Below are positions 41,488-50,211 of a stretch of 64,000 nucleotides of DNA, one piece after another (within the stretch, counting starts at the first letter, position 1; every line of letters begins with the position of its first letter). This DNA comes from DATFDN01 sp963818725 (GTDB lineage Bacteria; Pseudomonadota; Alphaproteobacteria; Acetobacterales; Acetobacteraceae), in the NCBI GenBank assembly GCA_963818725.1, contig CAWFTU010000010.1, positions 1 to 64,000 of the forward strand, given 5' to 3'. Under the pieces are notes generated by a model. That model saw nothing but the letters and a program-made list of their open reading frames with translations. It searched no databases and was not told the origin of the DNA. The translations under genes and the position numbers were made by a program.

Positions 41488-42224
41488 GCCTGGTCACGGT
41501 CCGCGACCTGCCGAGCCCCAACCACGATGAGCGCCCGGCCGGCGTCCCGATCGACACGCTGGTCCTGCACTATACGGGGATGAAGACGGCGCAGGCCGCG
41601 CTGGACCGGCTGCGCGACCCGGCGGCCAAGGTGTCCTCGCATTACGTGGTGGACGAGGACGGGATGGTGTTCCGCTTGGTTCCGGAGCAGCGCCGCGCCT
41701 ACCACGCGGGCGTGTCGTACTGGCGCGGGCACACCTCCCTGAACGACCGCTCCATCGGCATCGAGATCGTCAACCCAGGCCACGAGTGGGGCTACCGGGA
41801 CTTCCCGGTGCTGCAACTGGCGGCGGTGTGCGACCTGTGCCTGGAGATCCTGTCGCGCCACCCGATCCCGCAGCGCAACGTGGTCGCGCACAGCGACGTG
41901 GCGCCCGACCGCAAGGAAGACCCAGGCGAGAAGTTCGACTGGGAGGGGCTGGCGCGCAACGGCGTCGGCATCTGGCCCGAGGACGTGCCCGACCTCGGCA
42001 CCGGCGGCGCGGTCCGTGACGCCGCCAGTCTGCGCGACGTGCGCCGGGCGCTGTCGGATATCGGCTACGCGGTGGCGCCGTCCGGCCCGCTCGACCCGGC
42101 GCTGGGGGCGGTCCTGCGCGCCTTCCAGCGCCACTGGCGCCCCGAGGCCGTCACGGGCCAGGCGGACGCGGGCACGATGGCGCGGCTGCTGGGGGTTGCG
42201 CAGATGATGAGGGGTGGCGTCTGA
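41484..42224 (+). CDS. N-acetylmuramoyl-L-alanine amidase (AmpD/AmiD type) with PG-binding domain
   Basis: A 246-residue zinc amidase. The Amidase_2 domain has IDTLVLHYTGM (zinc His), SSHYVVDEDGMVFRLVPE, NDRSIGIEIVN with catalytic Glu, and VVAHSDVAPDRKEDPGEKFDW (second zinc His and Asp). A C-terminal peptidoglycan-binding helix bundle covers about residues 180-240. No signal peptide is evident, so it is probably cytoplasmic, recycling anhydro-muropeptides. It starts at GTG 41484. It lies next to rnpB and the dcw cluster, a recurring alphaproteobacterial neighbourhood. Confidence 0.92.
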   Translation: MSLVTVRDLPSPNHDERPAGVPIDTLVLHYTGMKTAQAALDRLRDPAAKVSSHYVVDEDGMVFRLVPEQRRAYHAGVSYWRGHTSLNDRSIGIEIVNPGHEWGYRDFPVLQLAAVCDLCLEILSRHPIPQRNVVAHSDVAPDRKEDPGEKFDWEGLARNGVGIWPEDVPDLGTGGAVRDAASLRDVRRALSDIGYAVAPSGPLDPALGAVLRAFQRHWRPEAVTGQADAGTMARLLGVAQMMRGGV

Positions 42225-42261
42225 CGTCCGCGTTGTTTCTTAAAGACCTTGTCGCCGCTTC

Positions 42262-42452
42262 CGAATCCATCGCCGTTGAATGGGACGAGAACAAGCGCCG
42301 ATTCGTTCCCGCCCGAACGTCAGGAAGTGGTGGCGCTCTCGATTGCTCACGACGTGATCGAGCGGTTTCGCCAGCAAGGCGACGATTACCAAAGCCGGAT
42401 TGCCGCCGTCGTGCGCGAGCATGTGCGGGCGCACCGCAAGGACGCCGCCTGA
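42262..42452 (+). pseudogene. Collapsed brnT-brnA toxin-antitoxin remnant
   Basis: In one frame, 42269-42301 reads IAVEWDENKRR, like the start of BrnT toxins. In another frame, about 42312-42452 reads PERQEVVALSIAHDVIERFRQQ...YQSRIAAVVREHVRAHR, like the C-terminal ribbon-helix-helix of BrnA antitoxins. A deletion seems to have joined the beginning of the toxin to the end of the antitoxin. The short BrnA-like frame (ATG 42249) might still be translated. The identification is tentative. Confidence 0.5.
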
Positions 42453-42513
42453 TCGCGGGCACCACCCACCCCCACCCTTGACCCGCCCCACCCCGCGCGC
42501 GATCTCCCCTTCC

Positions 42514-42922
42514 GCCAGACGGCCGGACGGCCGCTGACCTCCGGGCCTGTCCCGGTGGTTGGAGGAAAGTCCGGGCTCCACGGGAAGACGGTGCCGGCTA
42601 ACGGCCGGCGGGGGCGACCCCAGGGACAGTGCCACAGAAAGCAAACCGCCCGCGCAAGGACAAAACGCCCCGCGGGCAAGGGTGAAAGGGTGCGGCAAGA
42701 GCGCACCGCGCCCCCGGCAACGGGGGCGGCACGGTAAACCCCACCGGGAGCAAGACCGAATAGGGGCGGCCAGCTGACCCGCCAGAAGGCGGGGGACGCG
42801 AGGGGTTTCCGCCCTGCCGCCCGGGTTGGTCGCGCGAGGCGCGCCGCGAGGCGCGTCCCAGAGGAATGGCCGTCGCGCGTCTCTCACGACGCGCACAGAA
42901 CCCGGCTTACAGGCCGTCTGGC
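42514..42922 (+). ncRNA. rnpB: RNase P RNA, bacterial class A
   Basis: This 409-nt RNA is the catalytic part of RNase P, which trims tRNA 5' ends. Landmarks are GCCAGACGGCC at the 5' end pairing with GGCCGTCTGGC at the 3' end (helix P1), GAGGAAAGTCCGGGCTCC (P4 5' strand and CR-I), ACAGAAAGCAAACCGCC, GGGTGAAAGGGTGCG and GGTAAACCCCACCGGGAGCAA (CR-II to CR-IV). ACAGAACCCGGCTTACAGGCC completes CR-V/P4 near 42896. The order and spacing match the class A consensus. Open frames on the opposite strand here are chance. Confidence 0.96.
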
Positions 42923-43182
42923 AGCCTTTCTCCCTTTCTCAACCGCCCAAACAGCAGACTTCCGCAATTATCACGGGTGTTTACACCCGGCCGCGAGCGG
43001 CTGCCCTACACACATTCTCGTGACCCGCCGTTTGGACGCGTTTTTTGCGCGCCTGCGACCGAAATTCTTTTACACCCACGAATGACCATGATATCCCATG
43101 CCGTCCCATGAACGCTGGCGAGGGCCAGCGAGAAAGGGGTGGGCAGGGGCTCACCCAGGGATGAGCGCGGAGCGCCGGGCGG
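42923..43182 (+). promoter_or_regulatory. Leader region upstream of mraZ with a hairpin
   Basis: About 260 bp between rnpB and mraZ, expected to carry the dcw promoter. A perfect 7-bp stem with a GAGG loop occurs at 43113-43130 (CGCTGGC...GCCAGCG). I do not see a clear series of MraZ-binding TGGG repeats. No -35/-10 pair is proposed. Confidence 0.5.
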
Positions 43183-43669
43183 ATGACCCACTTTCTGGGC
43201 ACCCACCAGAACAAGCTGGACGCCAAGGGCCGCGTCTCCGTCCCCGCGCCGTTTCGCCAGTCGCTGCGCCAAGCCGCTGAAAAGGCTGGCCTTGATCCGT
43301 GCAATGGTTCGGGACAGCTCGTGCTGCGCCCCTCGCACAAGCATCCCTGCATCGAGGCCTGGCCGGCGGCCGAGTTTCATGCGCTCGCCGCGCCGCTGGA
43401 CCGGCTTGAGGTCTTCAGTGAGGAGCACGACGACCTGGCGAGCGCGCTGTACGCGGACGCCTTCCCCGCCGATATCGACAAGGAGGGGCGGATCGTCCTG
43501 CCCGACGCCCTCACCGGCCATGCTGGCCTGGGCGAGAGCGTGGTGTTCATGGGCCTCGGTCGCGTTTTCCAGATTCTGGGAGCCGGAGGCCGCGGAGCGC
43601 CGTCGTGTCGAGGCGCGCGAGCGGGCCCGGGCACGCGGGCTGACCCTTCCTGGCACGGGTGCGCCATGA
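43183..43669 (+). CDS. mraZ: MraZ transcriptional regulator, single-base frameshift
   Basis: MraZ controls the dcw operon by binding its promoter. The protein has two AbrB-like swapped-hairpin halves, each with the DxxGR pattern: LDAKGRVSVPAPFR and IDKEGRIVLPDAL. After GLGRVFQI at about 43573 one extra base shifts the frame; the proper C-terminus (WEPEAAERRRVEARERARA) follows in the next phase and ends at TGA 43669, overlapping the rsmH ATG. Without correction the frame runs on into rsmH and suggests a false MraZ-RsmH fusion. Corrected length is 161 residues, normal for the family. The extra base is probably a sequencing error. Confidence 0.88.
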
Positions 43670-44622
43670 TCCACGGAATGCCGGGGCATGTTCCGGTGAT
43701 GCTGGACGAGATGCTTGCCTGCCTCGCTCCGCGCGACTCCGCCTTCTATCTGGACGCTACGTTCGGCGGTGGCGGGTACACCGGTGCAATTCTGCGCACG
43801 GCGCGCTGCACGGTATGGGCGATCGATCGCGACCCTGACGCAATCGCGCGCGGAGCCGAGCTCGCCGCGCGCTTCCCCGGACGGCTCCATCTCCTGCACG
43901 GCGCGTTCGGCGACATGATCGGCCTGCTCGCCCAGCACGGCGTCGTCGCGCTCGATGGCGTGGTGCTTGATCTTGGCGTCTCCTCCTTCCAGCTCGACGA
44001 ACCCGCGCGCGGCTTCTCGTTTCGTGCGGACGGCCCGCTCGACATGCGCATGGACCGCTCCGGGCCGTCCGCCGCCGATCTCGTGAATGCCCTGACCGAG
44101 CGGGAGCTGGCCGACCTGCTGCGCGACCTTGGCGAGGAGCGCGCGGCGCGGCGCATCGCGCGCGCCATCGTCGCCGCCCGGGCCGAGTCGCGAATAGCAA
44201 CGACGGGACGACTCGCGCGCATCATCCGCGACGTGCTGCCGCCGGACCGTTCAGGGCTTGATCCGGCGACCCGCAGCTTTCAGGCGCTGCGCATCCGGGT
44301 GAACGACGAACTCGGCGAGATCGCGCGCGGGCTCGACGCGGCGTCGCGCCTGCTCGCGCCCCGCGGCCGCCTCGTCGTCGTCTCGTTCCACTCTCTCGAG
44401 GATCGAATCGTGAAGCGGTTCATGGTCGAGGCGGCGGGGCGCGCGCCCGCGCCGTCGCGCCATGATCCGCGCGGCCTCCTCCCAGGCCGCGCGCCCCGCT
44501 TCCGGCTGCTCACGCCTCGCGCGGCCCGTCCCAGCCTGACCGAGACCGAGGCCAATCCGCGCGCCCGCAGCGCCCGCCTGCGCGCGCTGGAGCGCCTGCC
44601 TCTCGAGGCGAACACGACATGA
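43666..44622 (+). CDS. rsmH: 16S rRNA (cytosine1402-N4)-methyltransferase
   Basis: A 318-residue methyltransferase modifying C1402 in the ribosomal P site. The SAM-binding opening is HVPVMLDEMLACLAP...YLDATFGGGGYTGAIL, then DLGVSSFQLDEPARGFSFRADGPLDMRMD, and late motifs ALRIRVNDELGEI and VVSFHSLEDRIVKRFM. ATG 43666 overlaps the mraZ stop (ATGA). The stop overlaps the ftsL ATG. Confidence 0.95.
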   Translation: MIHGMPGHVPVMLDEMLACLAPRDSAFYLDATFGGGGYTGAILRTARCTVWAIDRDPDAIARGAELAARFPGRLHLLHGAFGDMIGLLAQHGVVALDGVVLDLGVSSFQLDEPARGFSFRADGPLDMRMDRSGPSAADLVNALTERELADLLRDLGEERAARRIARAIVAARAESRIATTGRLARIIRDVLPPDRSGLDPATRSFQALRIRVNDELGEIARGLDAASRLLAPRGRLVVVSFHSLEDRIVKRFMVEAAGRAPAPSRHDPRGLLPGRAPRFRLLTPRAARPSLTETEANPRARSARLRALERLPLEANTT

Positions 44623-45395
44623 TTCGCCCGATTACCTTTGTAACTTTGCTGCTCGCGTGCGGATCGGGGTTGTATTTGTATCAGGTGAAGCACCGGGTCC
44701 ACGTCGTGGAGGGGCAGATCGAGCAGGTCGTGCGTCAGACCGCGCAGGTGCGCGAGCAGATCCGCTTGCTGCGCGCCGAATGGACCTTGCTTGATCAGCC
44801 TGACCGGTTGCAGCAACTGGCTGGACAGTTCCTGGACTTGCAGGCGACCAAGCCTACCCAGTTCGCCTCCCTGGCCGATCTCGACTCCCGCCTGCCCCCC
44901 GTGCCGCCGCCCGAACCGCCGCCGAATCCATCCGACGAGCACCCGGTTGCCGAAGCGCCGGCACCGGCCGAGCCCGTCGCTGCCGCCGCGCCGCCTATCG
45001 CCAAACGGGAGCCGGCGAGCATAGCCGCGACAGCGTCGCCCGCGCCCGCGCCTTTGCATGTCGCCGAGCACCCAACGGCTTCGGCCAACGAGGTGCCGCC
45101 CGCGCAAAGTGCCGCGCCGCGCGCCGCGCCGCCGATCGCTCGGCCGCAAATTGCCGCGGCGCAGCCGGCCCGCGCGGCGCGGCTCGAAGCGCCCGTCCCG
45201 GCCCCGCGGCTTGTCACGGCCGCGCTACCGCGCCCGATGCCGGCCACGCCTGGCCCGCCGTTCCGGCCCGTCGCGGCGATCCCACGTCCCAGCGCGCCCC
45301 CGCCGCTCGTGTATGGAGGTTCGCTGCTCGGCATGGCCCGCGGCGCGGCCCCGCCGCCCCCGGCGCCGGTTTGGTTCAACTGGAACAATCGCTGA
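44619..45395 (+). CDS. ftsL: FtsL-like cell-division protein with long Pro/Ala tail
   Basis: Gene position and the N-terminus identify FtsL. A transmembrane helix occupies residues 2-20 (IRPITFVTLLLACGSGLYLYQ), followed by a coiled coil (VEGQIEQVVRQTAQVREQIRLLRAEWTLLDQPDRLQQLA). Residues about 95-258 are a low-complexity Pro/Ala-rich extension, making it 258 residues where FtsL is usually 90-130. FtsL joins FtsQ and activates FtsWI at the septum. ATG 44619 overlaps the rsmH stop. No FtsB gene is in the window. Confidence 0.85.
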   Translation: MIRPITFVTLLLACGSGLYLYQVKHRVHVVEGQIEQVVRQTAQVREQIRLLRAEWTLLDQPDRLQQLAGQFLDLQATKPTQFASLADLDSRLPPVPPPEPPPNPSDEHPVAEAPAPAEPVAAAAPPIAKREPASIAATASPAPAPLHVAEHPTASANEVPPAQSAAPRAAPPIARPQIAAAQPARAARLEAPVPAPRLVTAALPRPMPATPGPPFRPVAAIPRPSAPPPLVYGGSLLGMARGAAPPPPAPVWFNWNNR

Positions 45396-45401
45396 GCTGG
45401 C

Positions 45402-47375
45402 ATGGCGGACCCGCCCAACCGTCCCGAACCGCTGGACCCGGCGCCGTCCAGCACGCGCCGCGCGGCGCCGGGGCTGCGCGCGGGATCCGCGCGGCTAAGC
45501 GCGCCCGCGCCGCGGGTCACCACGATTCACGTCACGGCGCCCGACTTGCGCCGCCGCGCCGCCCTTGAGCGCACGCGCTCCCGCCTGGTCGTCACCGCCG
45601 CCGGCTTCTCCGTGCTGTTCCTCGTGGCGACGCTCAAGCTCGCTGACGCGACCGTGCTCCGCCCGCTCCAGCCGCACCGGCCGGAGCACAAGATCGTCCT
45701 TCCCCCGCCGAGCAAGGCGGATGCCGAGATGGGCGCGCTCTCGCGCCGGGCGACGATCACCGACCGCAACGGACAAATCCTGGCGATCTCGCTGCCGACC
45801 GTGGACCTGTTCGCCGATCCAAGGCAGGTGATCGATCCCGTGGCGGATGCGCACAAGCTCAAGGCCGTCCTGCCTGACGTCGACGAGGACGTGGTTCGCG
45901 CGCGCCTGTCGGAGAGCACCAAGCAGTTCGTTTTTCTCGCGCGGCGGATCACCCCGCAGCAGGAAGTGGCGGTGAACAATCTCGGCATCCCCGGCCTCGA
46001 CTTCCTGCCCGGCGAGGAGCGGCATTATCCGATGGGCCGCGTTGCCGCGCATGTGCTGGGCGGGGTCGACATCGACGAGCACGGCGTGGCCGGCGTCGAG
46101 AAGTGGTTCGACAAGCGCCTGACGACGGACGCCACGACGCTGCGCCTGTCGCTCGACGTGCGGGTGCAGGCGGTGATGCGCGAGGAACTCGCGGCATCGA
46201 TAGAGCAGTTCAAAGCGCTTGGCGGCGCTGGCATCATGATGGACGTCAACACCGGCGAGGTGCTGGCGATGGTCTCGCTGCCCGACTACGAGACCGCCGA
46301 CCTCGGCCGCGCGAGCGAGGATTCGCGCTTCAACCGCGCGGCGAGCGGTGCCTACGAGCCGGGCAGCACGTTCAAGTTGCAGACCGCCGGCATGGCGCTT
46401 GACGACAACGTGATCCACCTCTGGGATACGTTCGACACCATCAACCACATCCACATCGGCCGTTTCACGATCACCGATTTCGAGCCCGAGCACCACAACA
46501 TGGAGGTGCCCGAGATCGTCGCCCGGTCCTCCAACATCGGCGCCTCGCACATCGCCATGCTGGTGGGCGCGGAGCGCCAGCGCGCCTGGCTGAAAAAGCT
46601 GGGATTTTTCAACCGCTCCCCGATCCAGTTGCCGGAATTGGCGGCGCCGATCGTGCAGCCGGCCGCGTCGTGGAAATCGGCGGCGATCATGACCGTCTCG
46701 TTCGGCAACGGCATCGCCGTCACGCCCACCCAGCTTGTCGCCGGCACCGCGGCGCTGGTGAATGGCGGCGTGTGGCGCGGCGCCACCCTGCTCGCGGCGC
46801 AGCCGGACGCGCCGGTCGAGGGCGTGCGCGTGGAGCAGCCCGAAACCGCGGCAACGATGCGCAAGCTGATGCGCATCGTTGTCACCCAGGGCACCGGAAA
46901 GCCGGTCGAGATCCCCGGCTACCTGATCGGCGCCAAGACCGGCACCTCGCAAAAGGTCGGCAAGGGCGGCTACAAGCTGCACGCCAACCTGAGCTCGGTG
47001 ATCGCGGCCTTCCCGATGAACGCGCCGCGGTACATCGTCTATGTGATGCTCGACACGCCGCACGCCGACAAGACCACGTTCGGGTTCACGACTGGAGGGT
47101 GGACGGCGGGGCCGGCGGCCAAGCGCATCATCTCGCGCATCGGCCCGATGCTTGGCGTGATGCCGTATCCTCCGGATGAGTTGCAGAGGCTCGACGCCCA
47201 GCTTAGCCTGCCCTTCGCGCCGGCCCGTCCGCCCGGAGCGCCGGTCGCGCAGCGCGAACCGGTGATCGCGGCTTCCAAGCCACCTCACGTCTCACCGCCG
47301 GCCCCGGCGAGTGCTGAGGTTTCTCCGCCCGTGGTTCACGCCTCGGCCAAGGAGCCCGTCCTTGCGCCTCGATGA
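45402..47375 (+). CDS. ftsI: Septal peptidoglycan transpeptidase FtsI (PBP3)
   Basis: A 657-residue class B penicillin-binding protein. It has a Pro-rich cytoplasmic N-terminus of about 60 residues, one membrane helix (LVVTAAGFSVLFLVATL), a dimerisation domain (ATITDRNGQILAISLPT), and the transpeptidase domain with GSTFK (active-site Ser), SSN and KTGTS. It cross-links septal peptidoglycan with FtsW. A Pro/Ala-rich C-terminal tail of about 50 residues is unusual but echoes the FtsL tail. It lies 6 bp after ftsL and overlaps murE. Confidence 0.95.
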   Translation: MADPPNRPEPLDPAPSSTRRAAPGLRAGSARLSAPAPRVTTIHVTAPDLRRRAALERTRSRLVVTAAGFSVLFLVATLKLADATVLRPLQPHRPEHKIVLPPPSKADAEMGALSRRATITDRNGQILAISLPTVDLFADPRQVIDPVADAHKLKAVLPDVDEDVVRARLSESTKQFVFLARRITPQQEVAVNNLGIPGLDFLPGEERHYPMGRVAAHVLGGVDIDEHGVAGVEKWFDKRLTTDATTLRLSLDVRVQAVMREELAASIEQFKALGGAGIMMDVNTGEVLAMVSLPDYETADLGRASEDSRFNRAASGAYEPGSTFKLQTAGMALDDNVIHLWDTFDTINHIHIGRFTITDFEPEHHNMEVPEIVARSSNIGASHIAMLVGAERQRAWLKKLGFFNRSPIQLPELAAPIVQPAASWKSAAIMTVSFGNGIAVTPTQLVAGTAALVNGGVWRGATLLAAQPDAPVEGVRVEQPETAATMRKLMRIVVTQGTGKPVEIPGYLIGAKTGTSQKVGKGGYKLHANLSSVIAAFPMNAPRYIVYVMLDTPHADKTTFGFTTGGWTAGPAAKRIISRIGPMLGVMPYPPDELQRLDAQLSLPFAPARPPGAPVAQREPVIAASKPPHVSPPAPASAEVSPPVVHASAKEPVLAPR

Positions 47376-48822
47376 GCTCATCACGCAGCTCGATCCCGCG
47401 CCGCCGGCCAGTTGGGCGGAAGCCGGCGCGCTCGATCTCGCGCGGGTGACGGCGGACAGTCGGTTTGTCGCGCCGGGCACCCTGTTCGCGGCGCTTCCTG
47501 GCAGCCGGGCCGACGGACGCGCTTTCATCGCCGACGCGGTGGCGCGTGGCGCCTGTGCCGTGCTTGCGCCTGCCGGCACAGCTTGGCCCGAGGGCGTGCC
47601 GCCGCGCCCGCTGCTGGCCGATCCCGAGCCGCGGCGGCGGCTCGCGCAACTCGCCGCCCTGTTCGCCGGACCGCAGCCCGATCAGGTAGTCGCCGTCACC
47701 GGCACCAACGGCAAGACCAGCACGGTGGAGTTTCTGCGCCAAATCTGGGCGGTGGGCGGTTGCCCGGCGGCAAGCCTCGGCACGCTGGGCCTGAACGCGC
47801 CCGGCTTCCCGCCCGGACCGGGGCTCACCACGCCCGACCCGGTGACACTCGCCGCGACGCTCGCCGCGCTGGCCCGCGCCGGGGTGCGGCGGGCCGCGAT
47901 GGAGGCGTCCTCGCACGGGCTGCACCAGTTCCGATTGGATGGCGTGCGCCTGGCCGCCGCCGGTGTCAGCAATTTCACCCGCGACCATCTCGACTACCAC
48001 GGCACCGAGGCCGCGTACCGCGCCGCCAAGCTGCGGCTGTTCGATGAGCTGCTGCCGCGCGGCGCGCCCGCAATTGCGAATGCCGACATGGATCCTGCGA
48101 CACTCGAGCCGCTGCGCGCCATCGCGGCGCGGCGCCGGATCGGACTGCGCACCGTGGGCGCAGCGGGCGACGTGCGGCTGCACGCGGCTCGACCACGCCC
48201 GGATGGGCAGGAGCTGGATATCGAAGCGGACGGCGTGCGTCGGGTGGTTCCCTTGAAGCTGCCGGGCCGGTTCCAGGCCGACAACGCGCTGCTCGCGGCG
48301 GCGCTCGCCATGGCGCTGGGCGAGGACGGCGCGCTCGATCGCCTGCCACGCCTGACGGGTGTGCGCGGGCGCATGGAGCGCGCGGCGGTGCTGCCCAACG
48401 GCGCGTGCGTCTATGTCGATTACGCGCACACGCCGGACGCGCTGGAGCGGCTGGTCCGCGCGCTGCGGCCGCACACGGCGGGCCGCCTGCACCTGGTGTT
48501 CGGCGCCGGGGGCGACCGCGATCCGGGCAAGCGCCCGCTGATGGGCGCCGCCGCCCGCGCCGCGGACGTGGCGATCGTGACCGACGACAATCCGCGCGGC
48601 GAGTCGCCGGCCGCGATCCGCGCCGCCATTCTCGCCGCTTGTCCTGGCGCGCGTGAGATCGGCGACCGGGCGCGAGCGATCGAGGTCGCGATGGAAGGGC
48701 TCGCGCCGGGCGATGTGCTGGCCGTCGCGGGCAAGGGCCACGAGCAGGGGCAGACGATCGGTGGCGAAGTGATCCCGTTCGATGATGCGGACGTGGTGCG
48801 CCGGTTGGCGGGGGCGGCATGA
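47362..48822 (+). CDS. murE: UDP-MurNAc-tripeptide synthetase
   Basis: A 486-residue Mur ligase adding the third amino acid to the stem peptide. ATP loop GTNGKTSTVEFLRQ, Mur middle-domain EASSHGLHQFRLDG, and the DDNPRGESP motif whose DNPR specifies meso-diaminopimelate. A TTG at 47362 is proposed as start: AAGGAG lies 7 bases before it, the overlap with ftsI is 14 bp, and no ATG is near. An upstream in-frame start at 47311 would extend inside ftsI. Confidence 0.93.
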   Translation: MRLDELITQLDPAPPASWAEAGALDLARVTADSRFVAPGTLFAALPGSRADGRAFIADAVARGACAVLAPAGTAWPEGVPPRPLLADPEPRRRLAQLAALFAGPQPDQVVAVTGTNGKTSTVEFLRQIWAVGGCPAASLGTLGLNAPGFPPGPGLTTPDPVTLAATLAALARAGVRRAAMEASSHGLHQFRLDGVRLAAAGVSNFTRDHLDYHGTEAAYRAAKLRLFDELLPRGAPAIANADMDPATLEPLRAIAARRRIGLRTVGAAGDVRLHAARPRPDGQELDIEADGVRRVVPLKLPGRFQADNALLAAALAMALGEDGALDRLPRLTGVRGRMERAAVLPNGACVYVDYAHTPDALERLVRALRPHTAGRLHLVFGAGGDRDPGKRPLMGAAARAADVAIVTDDNPRGESPAAIRAAILAACPGAREIGDRARAIEVAMEGLAPGDVLAVAGKGHEQGQTIGGEVIPFDDADVVRRLAGAA

Positions 48823-50211
48823 ACGAGTCCGTTCGCACCAGCCGACACGCATCCCCCCTCTGGACCGCCGCTGCGCTCGCCGAAGCGACTCACGGCACCC
48901 TCTCCGCGCCGTTCGACGCCACGGGAGTCTCGATCGACACGCGCACGCTCGCGCCGGGCGATCTGTTTGTCGCGCTGCGCGGCGAGCATGGCGATGGTCA
49001 CGCACACGTCGCCGACGCGATCGCCCGTGGCGCCGCCGGCGCGATGGTCCATGCCGATGCCCCGGGCCCCACGCTCCGCGTGGACGACACCTTGGCTGGC
49101 CTGACACGTCTCGGCGCCGCGGGGCGGGCGCGCTTCACCGGGCGGCTTGCCGCGATCACCGGCAGCGTCGGCAAGACCACGACCAAGGAGATGCTGCGGA
49201 CCGCGCTCGCCGCGCAGGGACGCACCCATGCGGCGGCCGCTTCCTATAACAACCATTGGGGCGTGCCGCTCACCTTGGCGCGCTTGCCCGGGGACGCGCG
49301 GTTCTGCGTCGCCGAGATCGGCATGAACCAGCCGGGCGAGATCGCTCCGCTCGCCCGCCTGGCCCGTCCGCACGTCGCGGTCATTACGGCGATCGCGGCG
49401 GCGCATGTCGGCAACTTGGGCAGCATCGAGGCGATCGCGCGCGAAAAGGCGTCGATTCTGCGCGGCCTGGAGTTCGGGCGGCGCGGCCGTGCTGCCCGCC
49501 GACTCCGCCCATCTCGCGGTGCTGCGTGCCGAAGCTTGCGGCGTGCGCGTGGTGACGTTCGGGGCGGCGCCGGTCGCGGATGTGCGGCTGATCGAGACCC
49601 GCGCGGATGCCGACGGCACCGATCTCGCAATCCGTGTTGGCGACCAGGCGCTGCATTTGCGCCTGCCCGTCCCGGGGCGGCACATGGCGATGAACGCCCT
49701 CGCCGCGCTCGCGGCGGTGAAGGCATTGGGCGCGGATGTCCGGAGAGCGGTGGACGCGCTGGCCAGCTTCGCTCCCGTTGCCGGACGCGGCGCGCGGCGG
49801 CCCATCGCTGTCCCCGGCGGCCGCGCCGTTCTGATCGACGAGAGCTACAGCGCCAATACCGCGTCGATGCGCGCCGCCCTCGCTGTGCTCGCGTCGCAAC
49901 CCGGCGCGCGGCGGGTCGCTGTCTTGGGCGACATGCTGGAACTGGGCGAGCATGGCCCAGCCGAGCACGCCGCGCTCGCATCGGACGCGGCGGCGGCCGA
50001 TATCGTCTTCACCTGCGGAACGCTCATGCGCGTCCTGCACGACGCGCTGCCGCCGGCCCGGCGCGGCGCGCATGCGAACGATGCCGCAACTCTAGCAGGA
50101 ATCGTCCCGGACGCCTTACGTCCAGGCGACGTGGTTCTAGTCAAAGGTAGCCTCGGCAGCGGCATGCGGTTGATCGTCTCCACGCTGGACCCGCGGACGG
50201 AGACCGCCTGA
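48819..50211 (+). CDS. murF: UDP-MurNAc-tripeptide:D-Ala-D-Ala ligase, single-base frameshift
   Basis: MurF adds D-Ala-D-Ala to the precursor. The N-terminal part includes TRTLAPGDLFVALRGEHGDGHA, GSVGKTTTKEM and NNHWGVPLTLARL. Near 49476-49478 an extra G in CGGGCGG shifts the frame; the rest (GGAAVLPADSAHLAVL, HMAMNALAALAAV, DESYSANTASMRAAL, LGDMLELGE) continues in phase to TGA 50211. Corrected length is 463 residues. As the gene is essential and single, the indel is almost certainly a sequence error. The ATG overlaps the murE stop, and the stop shares a base with mraY. Confidence 0.9.

Noticed and set aside
42240..42896. Minus-strand open frame over rnpB
   Set aside because: The region is explained by RNase P RNA with all conserved regions; the frame has no protein features.
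42923..43182. MraZ-binding TGGG repeat array upstream of mraZ
   Set aside because: Scattered GGG triplets occur, but no set of regularly spaced repeats could be seen.
43183..44622. Apparent MraZ-RsmH fusion protein of 479 residues
   Set aside because: The proper MraZ C-terminus is in the next frame and ends in an ATGA overlap with rsmH; a one-base insertion explains the fusion.
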